NCBI GenBank assembly: GCA_918026815.1
Contig: CAKJVC010000019.1
Coordinates: 62,001 to 126,000, forward strand
Reading direction: 5' to 3'
Length of the DNA stretch: 64,000 bases
Source of the DNA: Chalara sp. BL73
Taxonomy: Eukaryota > Ascomycota > Leotiomycetes > Helotiales
A program made the translations under genes and the position numbers. The notes beneath the pieces are model-generated. The model worked only from the letters and a program-made list of their open reading frames with translations, was not told the DNA's origin and did not search any database. Positions 44,755-54,736 of this stretch are shown one piece after another. Numbering within the stretch: position 1 is the stretch's first letter; every line of letters begins with the position of its first letter.

Positions 44755-45310
44755 TCACCTAATTGCATCGGTACCACAGAATTTCCGTTCGATCTACCTC
44801 AACCACCTTACTCAACCTCCACGAAAGGCAGAGTGAGACTGCGCTGGCTATGCTCAGTATTAGCGAAGCCCTTGAGTTCAGCGACCTGAGAACCCTGGCA
44901 GCATTTTTTGAACACAGTCCCGGTCAAGATGCTTCGACTCAGCTTAACATTCGGTACCTCAGGATATCCTACGGCAACGACGATACTGTCGCAGGTTGAA
45001 AGCAATTGACTACCCACTATGCTTGCGAAACTTTTAACTAGCTTTACGAACACTGGTACTTGATGCAAATATCTTGGTTTCGACTCTGCCTCCCTTCCTC
45101 AGCAACAACACCCCCCATCGACGACCCGGAGTTATGAAGTAATTTGAAGATTCGTAACTTTTCTCACTTGGCTATTCGCCAACTTCCACACATTCCTGAA
45201 TGTGGTGACTTCTTCTACAAATATCTTGCTATCCCCCCATCATATCATAGCGGCTTTGAATTGAGCTCATGTGATACTCCGGCCGCCTTCCAGATGTGGT
45301 TGATATGACG
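44755..45310 (+). pseudogene. Degenerate F-box/LRR-like coding remnant
   Basis: Plus-strand frames change several times but read as protein-like: ALAMLSISEALEFSDLRTLA (45-kb left part), LNIRYLRISYGNDD, then NFSHLAIRQLPHIPECGDFF and KYLAIPPSYHSGFELSS. The style is that of fungal F-box proteins with leucine-rich C-termini. Several stops and frame breaks. Weak call. Confidence 0.25.
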
Positions 45311-46779
45311 CTGTGGTGGATATACAGTTTGAGCTGACTAACTTAATAAATCGAATTATAGATGGAGATATTGTCATCTTTAGGGCTCCTCGTCGTAGTT
45401 CTGTAAACCGTGTTGACGTAGGCTTCATATGCTCATCAAAACGAGCTTGTCATACTTTCATATGGCCTCTCTCAAAGATCTTAATCTTCAGATAACAGTT
45501 TGATAATACTGAAGCATCTGTATACCTAACGAACACAATCTAGACTGCATTGAATTTCTGATCAACATTTCTTAAATATTATGTTTTATCGCTATTAAAG
45601 CGCTACAGTGCTGACAAATTATCCGCATCCTGAACATACTAAACTACCATGTACTGAATTCCCAGCGCCAAGAGTCGGACACTCTTCTGTACAGGTATCC
45701 GCTTGTATAGCCGAAACTCGATGACAAGAGCAAAGACGCTTGGAAGTAGATTGAGCAACTGGTCCATCTCCCAAATCCTCTGCGGTGTGCATGTATATGA
45801 GGAACAGGTATCCCTTCGGAGAAAGGGCTGCATAGTCACGTAAAGTTAGCCAAGCGATTACATGCCTCCTGCAAACAAGACATATTGGGAAGGCATCATT
45901 AAGAATATAGGGGTAAGGCAAGCTATAAGCAAATCCCCAATAAAGCTGTACCCTATGACGAAGAATAGGAAACGTAGCGGGAGACAAACCAAGTTAGCCA
46001 ATACCATATAAAGCAAAACGATAAGCCGATCGGCAGAGCAACATATCTCACAGTACGACAGATGGGGACTTCCATGGTTAATGAGGCACTGCTAATGACG
46101 AAGCGAATGCCCAGCCCACGGACGACAAGCGTAATCCGGTTCACAAAACAACCCGGCCTAAAGAGAAACCATGAGTCGAGGCACCCATCCCCTCTCCATA
46201 TAAGGCTAGTATTAATTCCGCTGTCTAGCTGTCGAACAAGTCCGCGAATACAAGATGAACTGCATTGGCTGTAAGAGTTACGGATGGCAGGATGTCCAAT
46301 CGCTTCACCTTTCCGAACTGGTTTTATTGCTACCTCCTAAAGTCACGTTGTAGAACCAGCTCGCCTCCCATAATAGATGGACGACGGCGTGCGCGGTGCC
46401 CCGGTACGGGAGGATAAGCGCAGCAGTGAAGGGGCCGCTTTAGATCGTAGATACGCCCCGTCAGTCTCGGACACGCGTTCACCCATTGCAGGCGGGATAT
46501 CAGATCCGCTGTGCCGCCGTTTACCGGCAAGGTGAAGAACCAGGTATTGAGGTTGGTCGCCATCCACCTGGCGTGATCAGGTCGCGGTTGCCATATGACG
46601 ATAGTAGTAGGAGATGCCATGCGAGAAAGGGGCCAAGCTGTAGTAGCCGCTAACGTCATTTAAGCCGATTGGGATATCGTCTGCGACGTTGAGTGCGATG
46701 AACATCAGTGTATTGGGAGAGGTTGACAGTCCCGTATTGGAAGACTTCATGACCCACTAACCACCAGCCTCTGTATTTG
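45311..46779. other. No assignable gene; protein-like scraps
   Basis: On the minus strand a frame near 46600-46715 reads SPNTLMFIALNVADDIPIGL then SGYYSLAPFSHGISYYYRHM, and another near 46000-46040 is hydrophobic (LSFCFIWYWLTWFV). This suggests a decayed membrane-protein gene, family not recognised. The remainder holds nothing. Confidence 0.3.
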
Positions 46780-47558
46780 GCATTACCGCCTTCGATATTT
46801 ACAAAGTACAAAGATGTTAGTGGATTAACCAATGAAAAGGCCAGAAATACTTGCCCCACCACCGCGACACACGAATTCACCCTGCAAGAGCTCATCGCCC
46901 CTTCAATGTTAATATTTCTTGACCAGGAATGGCAAGAAATCAATACTAAGTCAAGCCTACAATCGATGTTATCGGAGATAACCGGCTTACTTGACACTAT
47001 CCTCGAAGGAGCTGACTTCGGATGTGCCAGTGTTGCACAAAGAATGTCATGGGTTTGAAGAGGGGGACATCGAGAGTCGAAGAAACCTATCGCTTAATGG
47101 GCATATTTGACTTCAACGTGCCTATTTTCTACAGAGAATGAGAGATAGCTGTATTAAGCCCCAAGAAGAAATTATGAAAGTCCTGGATGGTGATTATAGC
47201 CTCTTCGCCAGGGAGTGCTTCGATAGCAGCGGTGTGGCATTCTGGCAACTTCCCCGGCCGCATTCGTCAAGTCCGGATCATTCCGTAGGATTCGTCTAGC
47301 ACCCTAAACAAAGATAGAGTCGTGAGCAACAAAGGAATTAATTTGAAACTTCGCTTTATGGACATCGATATAACGTTTTTTCAACGCGTTCAGCTTGTCA
47401 GCCTTCCCTATACAGTGGAAAGGGAAGTGGAAAAAAGGTTACAATCTGCCATGTCAGAGACAAAAGAGCATGTTTTCAGGACAAAACGCAGCAGGCTTGA
47501 GCTAACCAATGCTGCACTCATGTTAAATTCACCAACAGCCCACCAGCAGTTCACTTAG
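46780..47558 (+). pseudogene. HET (heterokaryon incompatibility) domain protein remnant
   Basis: FTLQELIAPSMLIFLDQEW, then LQSMLSEITGLL, GADFGCASVAQRMSWV, in the next frame RVEETYRLMGIFDFNVPIFY, and then QEEIMKVLDGDYSLFAR. These are successive blocks of the HET domain family of vegetative incompatibility proteins (usually RGWTLQELI, ASVAxRMSWAxxR, TRVEDxAYCLMGIFDVNMP, QEEIIK). A tail VVSNKGINLKLRF matches the usual ITNKGIxLxLP that follows. The N-terminal W..CCID part is absent, and at least two frameshifts and a TGA break it. These proteins trigger cell death after fusion of unlike hyphae; this copy is dead. Confidence 0.75.
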
Positions 47559-48427
47559 ACTGGCAAATTGAATATAAGATCAAATAGGAAGGTACGAAAA
47601 AAAATAGGGTACAGCCTAGGAGCCAGAGGTAAACCCGTTAGTCCCTATCTATTATTTTGCATTTTATTTGCCTTACTGTATATCCGTAGGTTGACCGCTC
47701 CTAAGATTCTCAATGAATACCTTACAAAATTCGAAGAAAGGACAAAATACTCGAGCGGCGGGCTCGATTTGTATTGCTGAACTTGCCTTGCATTATTCGT
47801 AGAAAAAAGAAGTGCTTCTCTAATGCAGTACAAGCTACCATCAGCCACCAGATCCTATTTGTACAGCATATACAGCAGTCAAAAGAGTAAACAACAATAT
47901 CAAACTTCGGGTCTTTCTCGATGCTTTCTGTTTCTCGATCTCGGTCTTACGCAATATATTTAATAAGCTATGTGCTGCTGAAAGCAAATCTCTACCAAAC
48001 CACGAGAAATCTAGTTCAAAAAGAATCTATACTAGTGTTTTACATTGTCCTTTAAGTTTTTTGAAAGCGCATCCATCAAATGACCGGTGTCTATAGCTTA
48101 TTATGGTGGAATCAGTCTAGAGACTAAATTTAATCGAGCGCTGTGACAGTTCCAATAGTAGCGGGCCAATCTGGAGAAGACTGATGCAGTCGGTCGGATA
48201 TCAGAATGCCTGGACAACTCGAAACACAACTATTTTATTTTATTTCAATAAATGCCGCAAAACAAAGCATTACAGCCGAACTGGCTAATAGTCGAGATGC
48301 CGAGTAGCTTTGCTTTTAACGTTCCGTTTACATCTCCAAAGCACTTTCAAGTAGCGGTCGGCCGCTATTCATCGCTAGACCTTCATATCTTCCTCCGTGT
48401 GTACGCCCCATTTTCTCTACCCTCGAT
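47559..48427. other. Intergenic, nothing recognised
   Basis: Mixed composition without gene features. Ends at the target duplication of the MITE. Confidence 0.4.
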
Positions 48428-48436
48428 CTAGGTCAT

Positions 48437-48908
48437 CGGGTTCCAGTTGGGCCAGGCTAGAAAAATCTTCGCCCAGGCTAGAAATCATAACTTTAAAAGC
48501 TCAGCCAGGCTAGAAATTTCACCCCGGCATATGCCAAGCATAAAATAAGCCATGCCAAAAAAACGCGCTTTGCGTTTTCTATTGCGACCCGTACAATATA
48601 CCGTAATAATTTTGTACTTTTGCGTTGCTTAATTAATTCGACTATCAAAACTACTGTAAATGAATTTGTAACTTAGTGTAAATAGAATTTTTTATAAAGT
48701 ATATATTTAGCATATACTGAACATATACTAGACAAATGCGCTAAGCCTATATTAAGCACATGCCAAGCATAATTCTAACCAGATTTAGTTTTCGCTTAAG
48801 TTCACCCAGTCTACAAATAGTGGGCCAGGTCAAAGCATTTCTTGGCGTTATGCCAAGGAATTTCTAGCCTGGGCCAAGATTTTTCTAGACTGGTCCAACT
48901 GTAACCCC
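48437..48908. mobile_element. Mutator-type MITE, 472 bp
   Basis: Imperfect terminal inverted repeats of about 50 bp: left CGGGTTCCAGTTGGGCCAGG..., right end reverse-complemented GGGGTTACAGTTGGACCAGT.... Both continue into CTAGAAAAATCTT and CCCAGGCTAGAAAT. They are flanked by a perfect 9-bp duplication CTAGGTCAT (48428-48436 and 48909-48917). Nine-bp duplications with long inverted repeats indicate a Mutator-like family. Inside each end GGCTAGAAA recurs (three copies on the left), and ATGCCAAGCATAA occurs inverted in both halves. No coding capacity. Confidence 0.82.
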
Positions 48909-48917
48909 CTAGGTCAT

Positions 48918-49562
48918 TTTCTTGGTTGTGGCATGGAAGTGCCCCTCCTGACGCCTTAATGTGCCATGCACCTATCTTGTTCGAGTTGGTAACGAATGGC
49001 CATTTGGCTCCGTCCACCATAAAAAGGACAAAATTGCCCTGCGTATAGTTGTATGTTTGCTTTGCGTTCTTTTGAATTTAGTATGGCCCTGGATTGCAAT
49101 CACCGTGCCCCGGTTTTGCGTACCCACCTTGAAGAATCGGGCTAGTTTGGCCCCCAATGAATAAGCTTACCGCAAGCGCCCCATCGTTTCAACTTTAATT
49201 CAGCCTCGTAGTTTGTGGCCAAACAGGATGAAGGACGCATTTAACCCCTTTCGCTTAGACACCCCAAGCAGTTAACATCTTGTATGTTTAACAGAACCCA
49301 TAAGCGACACGGCAAGATCTGACAGGTCTGTAACAGAATGTGCGGTGCAGCGCTTAGCTATGGCGGTACAGGCTTTATCTTCTCCTTCCCTCCTCATCCA
49401 CCCTAGGGAAAGAATATTTTCACTTTGCTTTTAAATTTCCGATGGCCAAAGAGCCTCAACTATTCGATGACTTAAATGAAGTGTTAGGTTAGAAGTCAAT
49501 ACGTTTGACTTTGCGCCGCCACAGACTGGCAGAATTTTCTATTAGGAAAATCCAGCATCAGA
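48918..49562. other. Intergenic, nothing recognised
   Basis: About 640 bp upstream of the membrane protein gene. Overlapping frames on both strands around 48960-49165 have no family features. Confidence 0.4.
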
Positions 49563-50431
49563 ATGGACACACATAAGGAAGCACGGCAACTCGACGACGA
49601 CGGTCTTCATCTCAATCGTGACTATGAAGGGATACAGGCGGTAACAGCACATCAGCTTTTGAAACAAGATGACGGTGCTACTTGGTATAGAGATGGTGAG
49701 GCAGCCAGCCGCGAGAATCGAACGATTCTAGGTCTTTCTGTAGCAGTGTTCTGGGTAGTCATAGGAGTATTCGTCCTTGTACTTGCTGGTGGGATCGGAA
49801 CTGGCGTGGGAGTGAGTCTGTCAAACCAGAAAGATTCGAGGTATCACTATCTTTCAAATGCTCTTGCATTGTGGCAGCATATCTAATGATCTTACATAGT
49901 TTACAGCTAACTAGTACTTCGTCTATATCAACATCTACACTAGTCCCAGCCTCTAGCAGCCAAGCATTAAGTTCATCAACTTCCTCAACTTCTCCATCTT
50001 CTACCACCTCTTCTCAAGTCACGTCTTCCACAGCCCAAATAGGCGGTCCATCACCCGTTATCTCCACACCATGTATCTCAGATCCCTCATCTAACAACGC
50101 CATTCTCTCTGCACACGACGCGACGGGCGGTAATCCGATTGCCGCCTTCACGCTAAAATGCAATACCAACTATCCTGCTGGAGTGAAATTCGGTAATCCC
50201 AACGTGCTCGATCTTTATATACTCTGGGTGCCCGACATGGCGAGCTGCATCAATGCATGTGCTAAGTACAATCAGGGATATGCGGTTGCGCAAGGTTCTC
50301 CGAAATGCGTCGTTGCAACAGTGGTTAGAAAGGAGGGTGATCATTGCTGGTTGAAGAGTGGCACCGGGATCAATGATACAACTACGAGTGGGGGCGCGCC
50401 TATTGATAGTGCGGTTTTGATTCCGTCATGA
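49563..50431 (+). CDS. Single-pass membrane protein with Ser/Thr stalk and Cys-containing outer domain
   Basis: Two exons, 49563-49840 and 49900-50431 (intron GTATCA...CATAG), giving 269 aa. An N-terminal cytosolic part of about 60 residues rich in charged residues is followed by a Gly-rich membrane segment (LSVAVFWVVIGVFVLVLAGG) and then a long Ser/Thr stretch (STSSISTSTLVPASSSQ onward) typical of O-glycosylated fungal wall-facing stalks. The C-terminal about 110 residues contain spaced Cys (CNTNYPAG, MASCINACAKYNQ, PKCVVATV, DHCWLKSG), resembling the PAN/apple-like domain common at the end of such proteins. No enzyme motif. Probably a plasma-membrane or wall-sensor-like surface protein; role unknown. 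Confidence 0.75.
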
Positions 50432-51484
50432 GAGGGCAGCGTGGGAAGAAAAGGATATGACAAAAGTCTAGTTTTATTAAGAATGAGGTGACGCAGAAAT
50501 GCCGGGACTGGGTAGTAAGGCTGGTTTTCAGTAGTCAATCTGAACAGCATACCAATTCTAGAATCTAAATTCACTAATTCAAACTTTTGACTTCAGATTT
50601 CATGCTTCCACGTGATCTAACATCATGGAAGACTTAGCGTACTTGGAGCCACATTCTTCTCCAGATAGACAGGCTCTGATCTCATATATTAAAAAATAAA
50701 TAACCGTTGTTGCGCAAGAGAGTGCACCGGATACGCAGTGAGCCAGATGACAATGACCCAAATGTAAGGTCCTCTCTTGGTTCGCAACCAACAGATCGTG
50801 TATCTGATGCAAGTCATGCTGGAGGCTAGCAGGGTATCAAAGAATTGTAGGAGGAAGTCACTCGTTATGCAGAATGCATGTAATGGATATAAGAAGAGTG
50901 AAAAGATCTAAAGGCATCTTCCCCTTGGCTGCAGTCGGCGTAATAAATATGGTGCGACGGGAACAACTAACATTGTGTTAGGCATGTTATTTTATTAGAA
51001 AATCTTGCAACTGGGAAAGAGAGTTTAACTTTCTAAGTGCGCATAGCATGATATTAGATTTTTATATCAACACCACGTTTTCTATAGAAATCTCATACTA
51101 ATACTAGCGTAGTACCAAAAAAGTGGATGCCATATGTATAGGCGCTGTATACCAAGACACCGCAATACCCATCTCTTAAGGACTTATCCACCAAACGCGA
51201 TGCATCGTCCCGGTCAGGTGCCATTCTATTGGTATTCTTTTCAAAACTCTTTGCCAAATTCAACATTGGAAATATTAAGTCTCTTGCCTTGGCCTGCGCC
51301 ACAGATAAATTTCGAACATCAGCCATATATCCTTCCTTGCGACTATCCTTTTTGTGCAATTACAACTTGTTTTGTTATTAGCTGTTACTTACTTAACTGT
51401 TAAGTACTCTTCCTTTTATTAAACTTGACTGTTAAAAGTGTTTGGACTTTACGCCAATCATGTGATTCGCACTAAAGTTTCACG

Positions 51485-51760
51485 ATGTCAGAAATAGATG
51501 GCATTTAGGCAAGAGGAATCAATTAAAGGATATCACAGCGATGGGATACAGGCTTGCAGGAGCGTTATGTGGTGATGATATTTTCTACAATTACGGCTGC
51601 AATCTGTGTGTGCGTGAGGTGCTCTAGCTCCTTGGCCTACTTACCCAAGCCGATTCCTGACACACGAGAAGAAAAGGCTTGTAATAGTGCTGGGTTCCTT
51701 GTAGCTAAGGAATCCATGCCGGGTTGTAATGCGATATCTCAATCAATCCACTGGTAACCT
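51485..51760 (+). repeat. Degenerate repeat related to 35785-35960
   Basis: GATGTCAGAAATAGATGG, AGGATATCACAGCGATGGGA and TACAGGCTTGCAGGAGCGTT follow the same order as 35785-35870 (GTGTCAGAAATAGGATC, GGGTATCACAACAATAG, TACAGGCTTATTAGAGGCGTT), and both continue to CTCCTTGGCCTAC. It is probably a piece of retroelement just inside a 5' LTR. No ends defined. Confidence 0.45.
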
Positions 51761-51878
51761 TTGGATCTCCACCCGTTTGGCTGTATAAAGTGCTTACTTC
51801 GAATTGTAACTCTAAAGATTCATTGATTCCTCCTAGACATCGAATCCACTGTTCATTGGATGCCCTGTTTATCACTCC

Positions 51879-52000
51879 TTGCGGAAGGGAGAACCTTCAG
51901 GTCTCGAAATCTCAACAACATGCTTTCTCAACCTCCCATGTGAGCTCAGCGATCAAATTTACGACCAGGCACTTATTGCGCCAAGGCATATTACTGTCTC
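51879..52000 (+). pseudogene. F-box-like/DUF fragment (LPCELSDQIYDQAL)
   Basis: A 63-codon frame begins MRKGEPSGLEISTTCFLNLP and continues CELSDQIYDQALIAPRHITV. The FLxLPxELRxxIYxxAL pattern opens many fungal F-box-like or DUF7730-type proteins. It ends abruptly, with no continuation. A truncated remnant. Confidence 0.35.
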
Positions 52001-52744
52001 ATCTATAACAATTGGCGTTATTAGTAATTACTCAATGTTACTTAATTATTCATGGAATAAGCTTGATTAAAGTTGAATGGAATAAGAGTAACGATTTATT
52101 TATTTGAATAAAATAAGAGCAAAAGGATATTTAGTCAATTATTCAACAATTCGTCACACTGTTCACCAAGCACATACTGACGCAACACACGTGATGGTAA
52201 TAGGAAGGTCATAGTAGCAATATCTTGATAGCACAAAAAGAGCGTTGGTGCCAACTAGATAATGGAATAAACTCCGGATTAGTAGGAATTACAATTTAGC
52301 ACCAGCATTGTGCTAGTATGAGAGGGATGGCAGTACTAATGCAAAAAAGCCTGCACAGTCGTTATAAAATTAAGTAATTACGCAATAATTTTTCCAGCTA
52401 TTAAAATTTGCTACAAAAATCTCTAGCGTACAGTTTGAAACACATTAGCTTCTTAGTTTATTACACTTTAATGTCGATTTCTTTGTTTTTTACCCCTAAC
52501 TCCGTTAGATTGTAAGTTATCATTTCTCCAACTTGCCCTTGACACACATTTGCTTTCTGCCCTATAAACAATAACTTTTACAGCCTTTTTTCACGAATTT
52601 TTTAACTTCGCAGAATCAGGCTTTGAGCTCGACAAGCCGAAAGTTAGGGAGATCGAATATACAAGCTAAAATTCGGTTCAAACTTCTCAAATAGCTTTAA
52701 AAGATTAGTAAAATTTGTGTTCATTTCATAGCCCTAGCTAAATC

Positions 52745-54187
52745 TCACGGTCTCATCGTGAGGTAGACTTGTAAACCACTTTCAACACACTGCACCACTG
52801 AGAGTATAATGGTCAATATGGTTAACACCAATACCCAAAGCGCAACCCAGAAAGTGTACCATTGCGGTCCGTTCCGTCTATCGTGCCAGAACTGTGACAA
52901 CGTGTTCGGTCGAGCTTCATCATATACCTCTTTCAGAATCAGCAGTCGATCATGCCAATAGTTGAAATTGTCGATCTGGCGTTCCTCAGCATTTAAATTC
53001 CCAATCCAAATTAGTCGGTTATCGAGTCCGCAAGCTGATTTTGTAACTGCTTTCTCTAGGTAACGGAGGAGTTAGTAATTGCTCGATACTGATTGTTTCG
53101 GGAGAAGTAGGACATGGTCTCAAGAGAAAATTATGAGGCAGAAAGAGGAGGACTTCTCCCCAACACCTACGATACCACTTCTTGACTGCGGGGTTGTATT
53201 TTGGGAACAAAAGTGTGAGTGTCCGGAGTGTCTCCTCAATAATATTAGGGGGGTACATTGAGCTACTGCTATCAGTCAATGTAGGGTATTAAGCCTTAGT
53301 GACATAGACTCACTTGTGTAGCTGGTTCTCCAGGAACGAAGCATGATGGAAGATAAAAACGGCCTTGTCGTCATCCATCATCCGTAGGTGGTCGGCGAGA
53401 TTGTCCGTCCACCAGATCCTGATCCCCCCAATTCTCTGCACATTTAGAGCATTGAACGACTTTTCGAGTTTGATACGGTCATGCCCTCGAGTAGAGGAAG
53501 CAGTGAAACAGTTGTGTACGAATTCCCGAAGATCTCCTTCTTCCCATTTGAGATATCTTCCTTTACTATATTCGTGTGGGACCTCACCGATTCTGATCAT
53601 CAGGAGCAGTCGAGCGACAAGATTTATTGAGCTTTCATGTTGAGTTTTGTTTGCGGATTTCAGAAAGTCTGACATACGTTTCCGTATCTCTCCTCGGTGG
53701 AGAGGCTGCCGAAGAAGTGCTGCTACGTCCATAATATCCCTGTGCGTTTCTACCGATGAGTACTCTCCGTTTTCGTGGCGTCCGATAAGATCGCACTGTT
53801 GCGCATAATATTTGAAATATGAATCGAAGTATGCTCCTAAGTTTGGTTTTTCTTCAGGAAAAAGGAGCTTTGAAAACTGCTGACCCCAGAGATAGTCCGC
53901 GACGAGTGGCGTAACTGCGAGGGGCACATCATCCAACAGACTACTGTCAAGCAGCGACATAATGAGTTCAACTTGAAGTTGTTGTTTAGCCAGTTCAATG
54001 ATCAAGTGAAAAAACCTACGCTAAGATGGTCAATCCAATAAGTATCACTCAAATGATATCCGTAGCACTATGTGAACGACACAGCCTCGTTGCCTCTAGC
54101 GTTACCTTTGGCCAGATGCTGCAGAAAGATTGTAAGGGGATCGTTGAGGTCTAAGCGGTCACCCTGAAACCTACTGTAAGCCGCCAT
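52745..54187 (-). CDS. Conserved fungal protein with C-terminal membrane segment, intact
   Basis: Four exons, 54187-54106, 53971-53314, 53265-53171 and 53055-52745, join in phase to 381 aa (introns GTAACG...TCAAG, GTGAGT...AGCAG, GTAGGT...CCTAG with a perfect ACTAAC branch). The start MAAYSRFQGDRLDLNDPLTIF is chosen because only this exon restores LAKVELIMSLLD. The middle is helical (VADYLWGQQFSKLLF, PNLGAYFDSYFKYYA). The C-terminus ERQIDNFNYWHDRLLILKEV, WHDRRNGPQWYTFWVALWVL and a hydrophobic helix ending in LQVYLTMRP match a family widespread in Ascomycota with no known function. The single terminal membrane helix suggests tail anchoring. Divergent from the protease/F-box gene. Confidence 0.85.
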
Positions 54188-54736
54188 CGGGCAAATTCGT
54201 TACGACCCGCCGACATGTCAGAAGGCTTGAAGCCCGGCCTGAACCTTCTCTCTATAACTCCAAATTTTGAAGCATCGAAACCACCCGAATTCTGCAAATA
54301 ATTGTTTCTCAGCTAATTTCCCTCGAGATCCAATGTCAATCACGAAAGGGACCATCAATAACAGCATCTCTGCGCAGTTCTAGATCGCTTTTCGCCCTCA
54401 ACCTCCTCCAGTGACGCAATCAGATTCGGGCCGTAGACTCAAGGCAGCCCATTCGGGCCTTTCTGGCGGCAACACAGCAAAGTAACGAAGGGTGCCATGC
54501 CGTTTTAGGGCAACTGGTTGTAAGCCCTTGTCTTGGCGTCCTAACCCTACCGCGAATAATATAAGCATCCAGTCAGTCTTCCATAATACAGTGTAAGTTG
54601 GATCATTGGCAAGTCGTTACCTTCAAGCTTTATTCTTTCATGCCAAATTTTCTAACCGATTCCACAGTTTTCGTACTTCATGTTTCTTCTGCTTTTGTAA
54701 TTAGTCTGTTCCGGCCTCCAAGTACGGTTTCGGGCA
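54188..54736. promoter_or_regulatory. Shared upstream region of the 381-aa protein and protease/F-box genes
   Basis: 549 bp between divergent starts. Pyrimidine-rich approach to the plus-strand ATG (TTTCTTCTGCTTTTG). No clear TATA box or palindrome noted. Confidence 0.35.

Larger units (their letters stand above)
50432..52744. other. 2.3-kb relic-bearing intergenic region
   Basis: No intact gene. Contains the repeat scrap at 51485-51760 and the coding scrap at 51879-52000 (separate entries). 52090-52560 is AT-rich. The rest is unremarkable. Confidence 0.45.
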
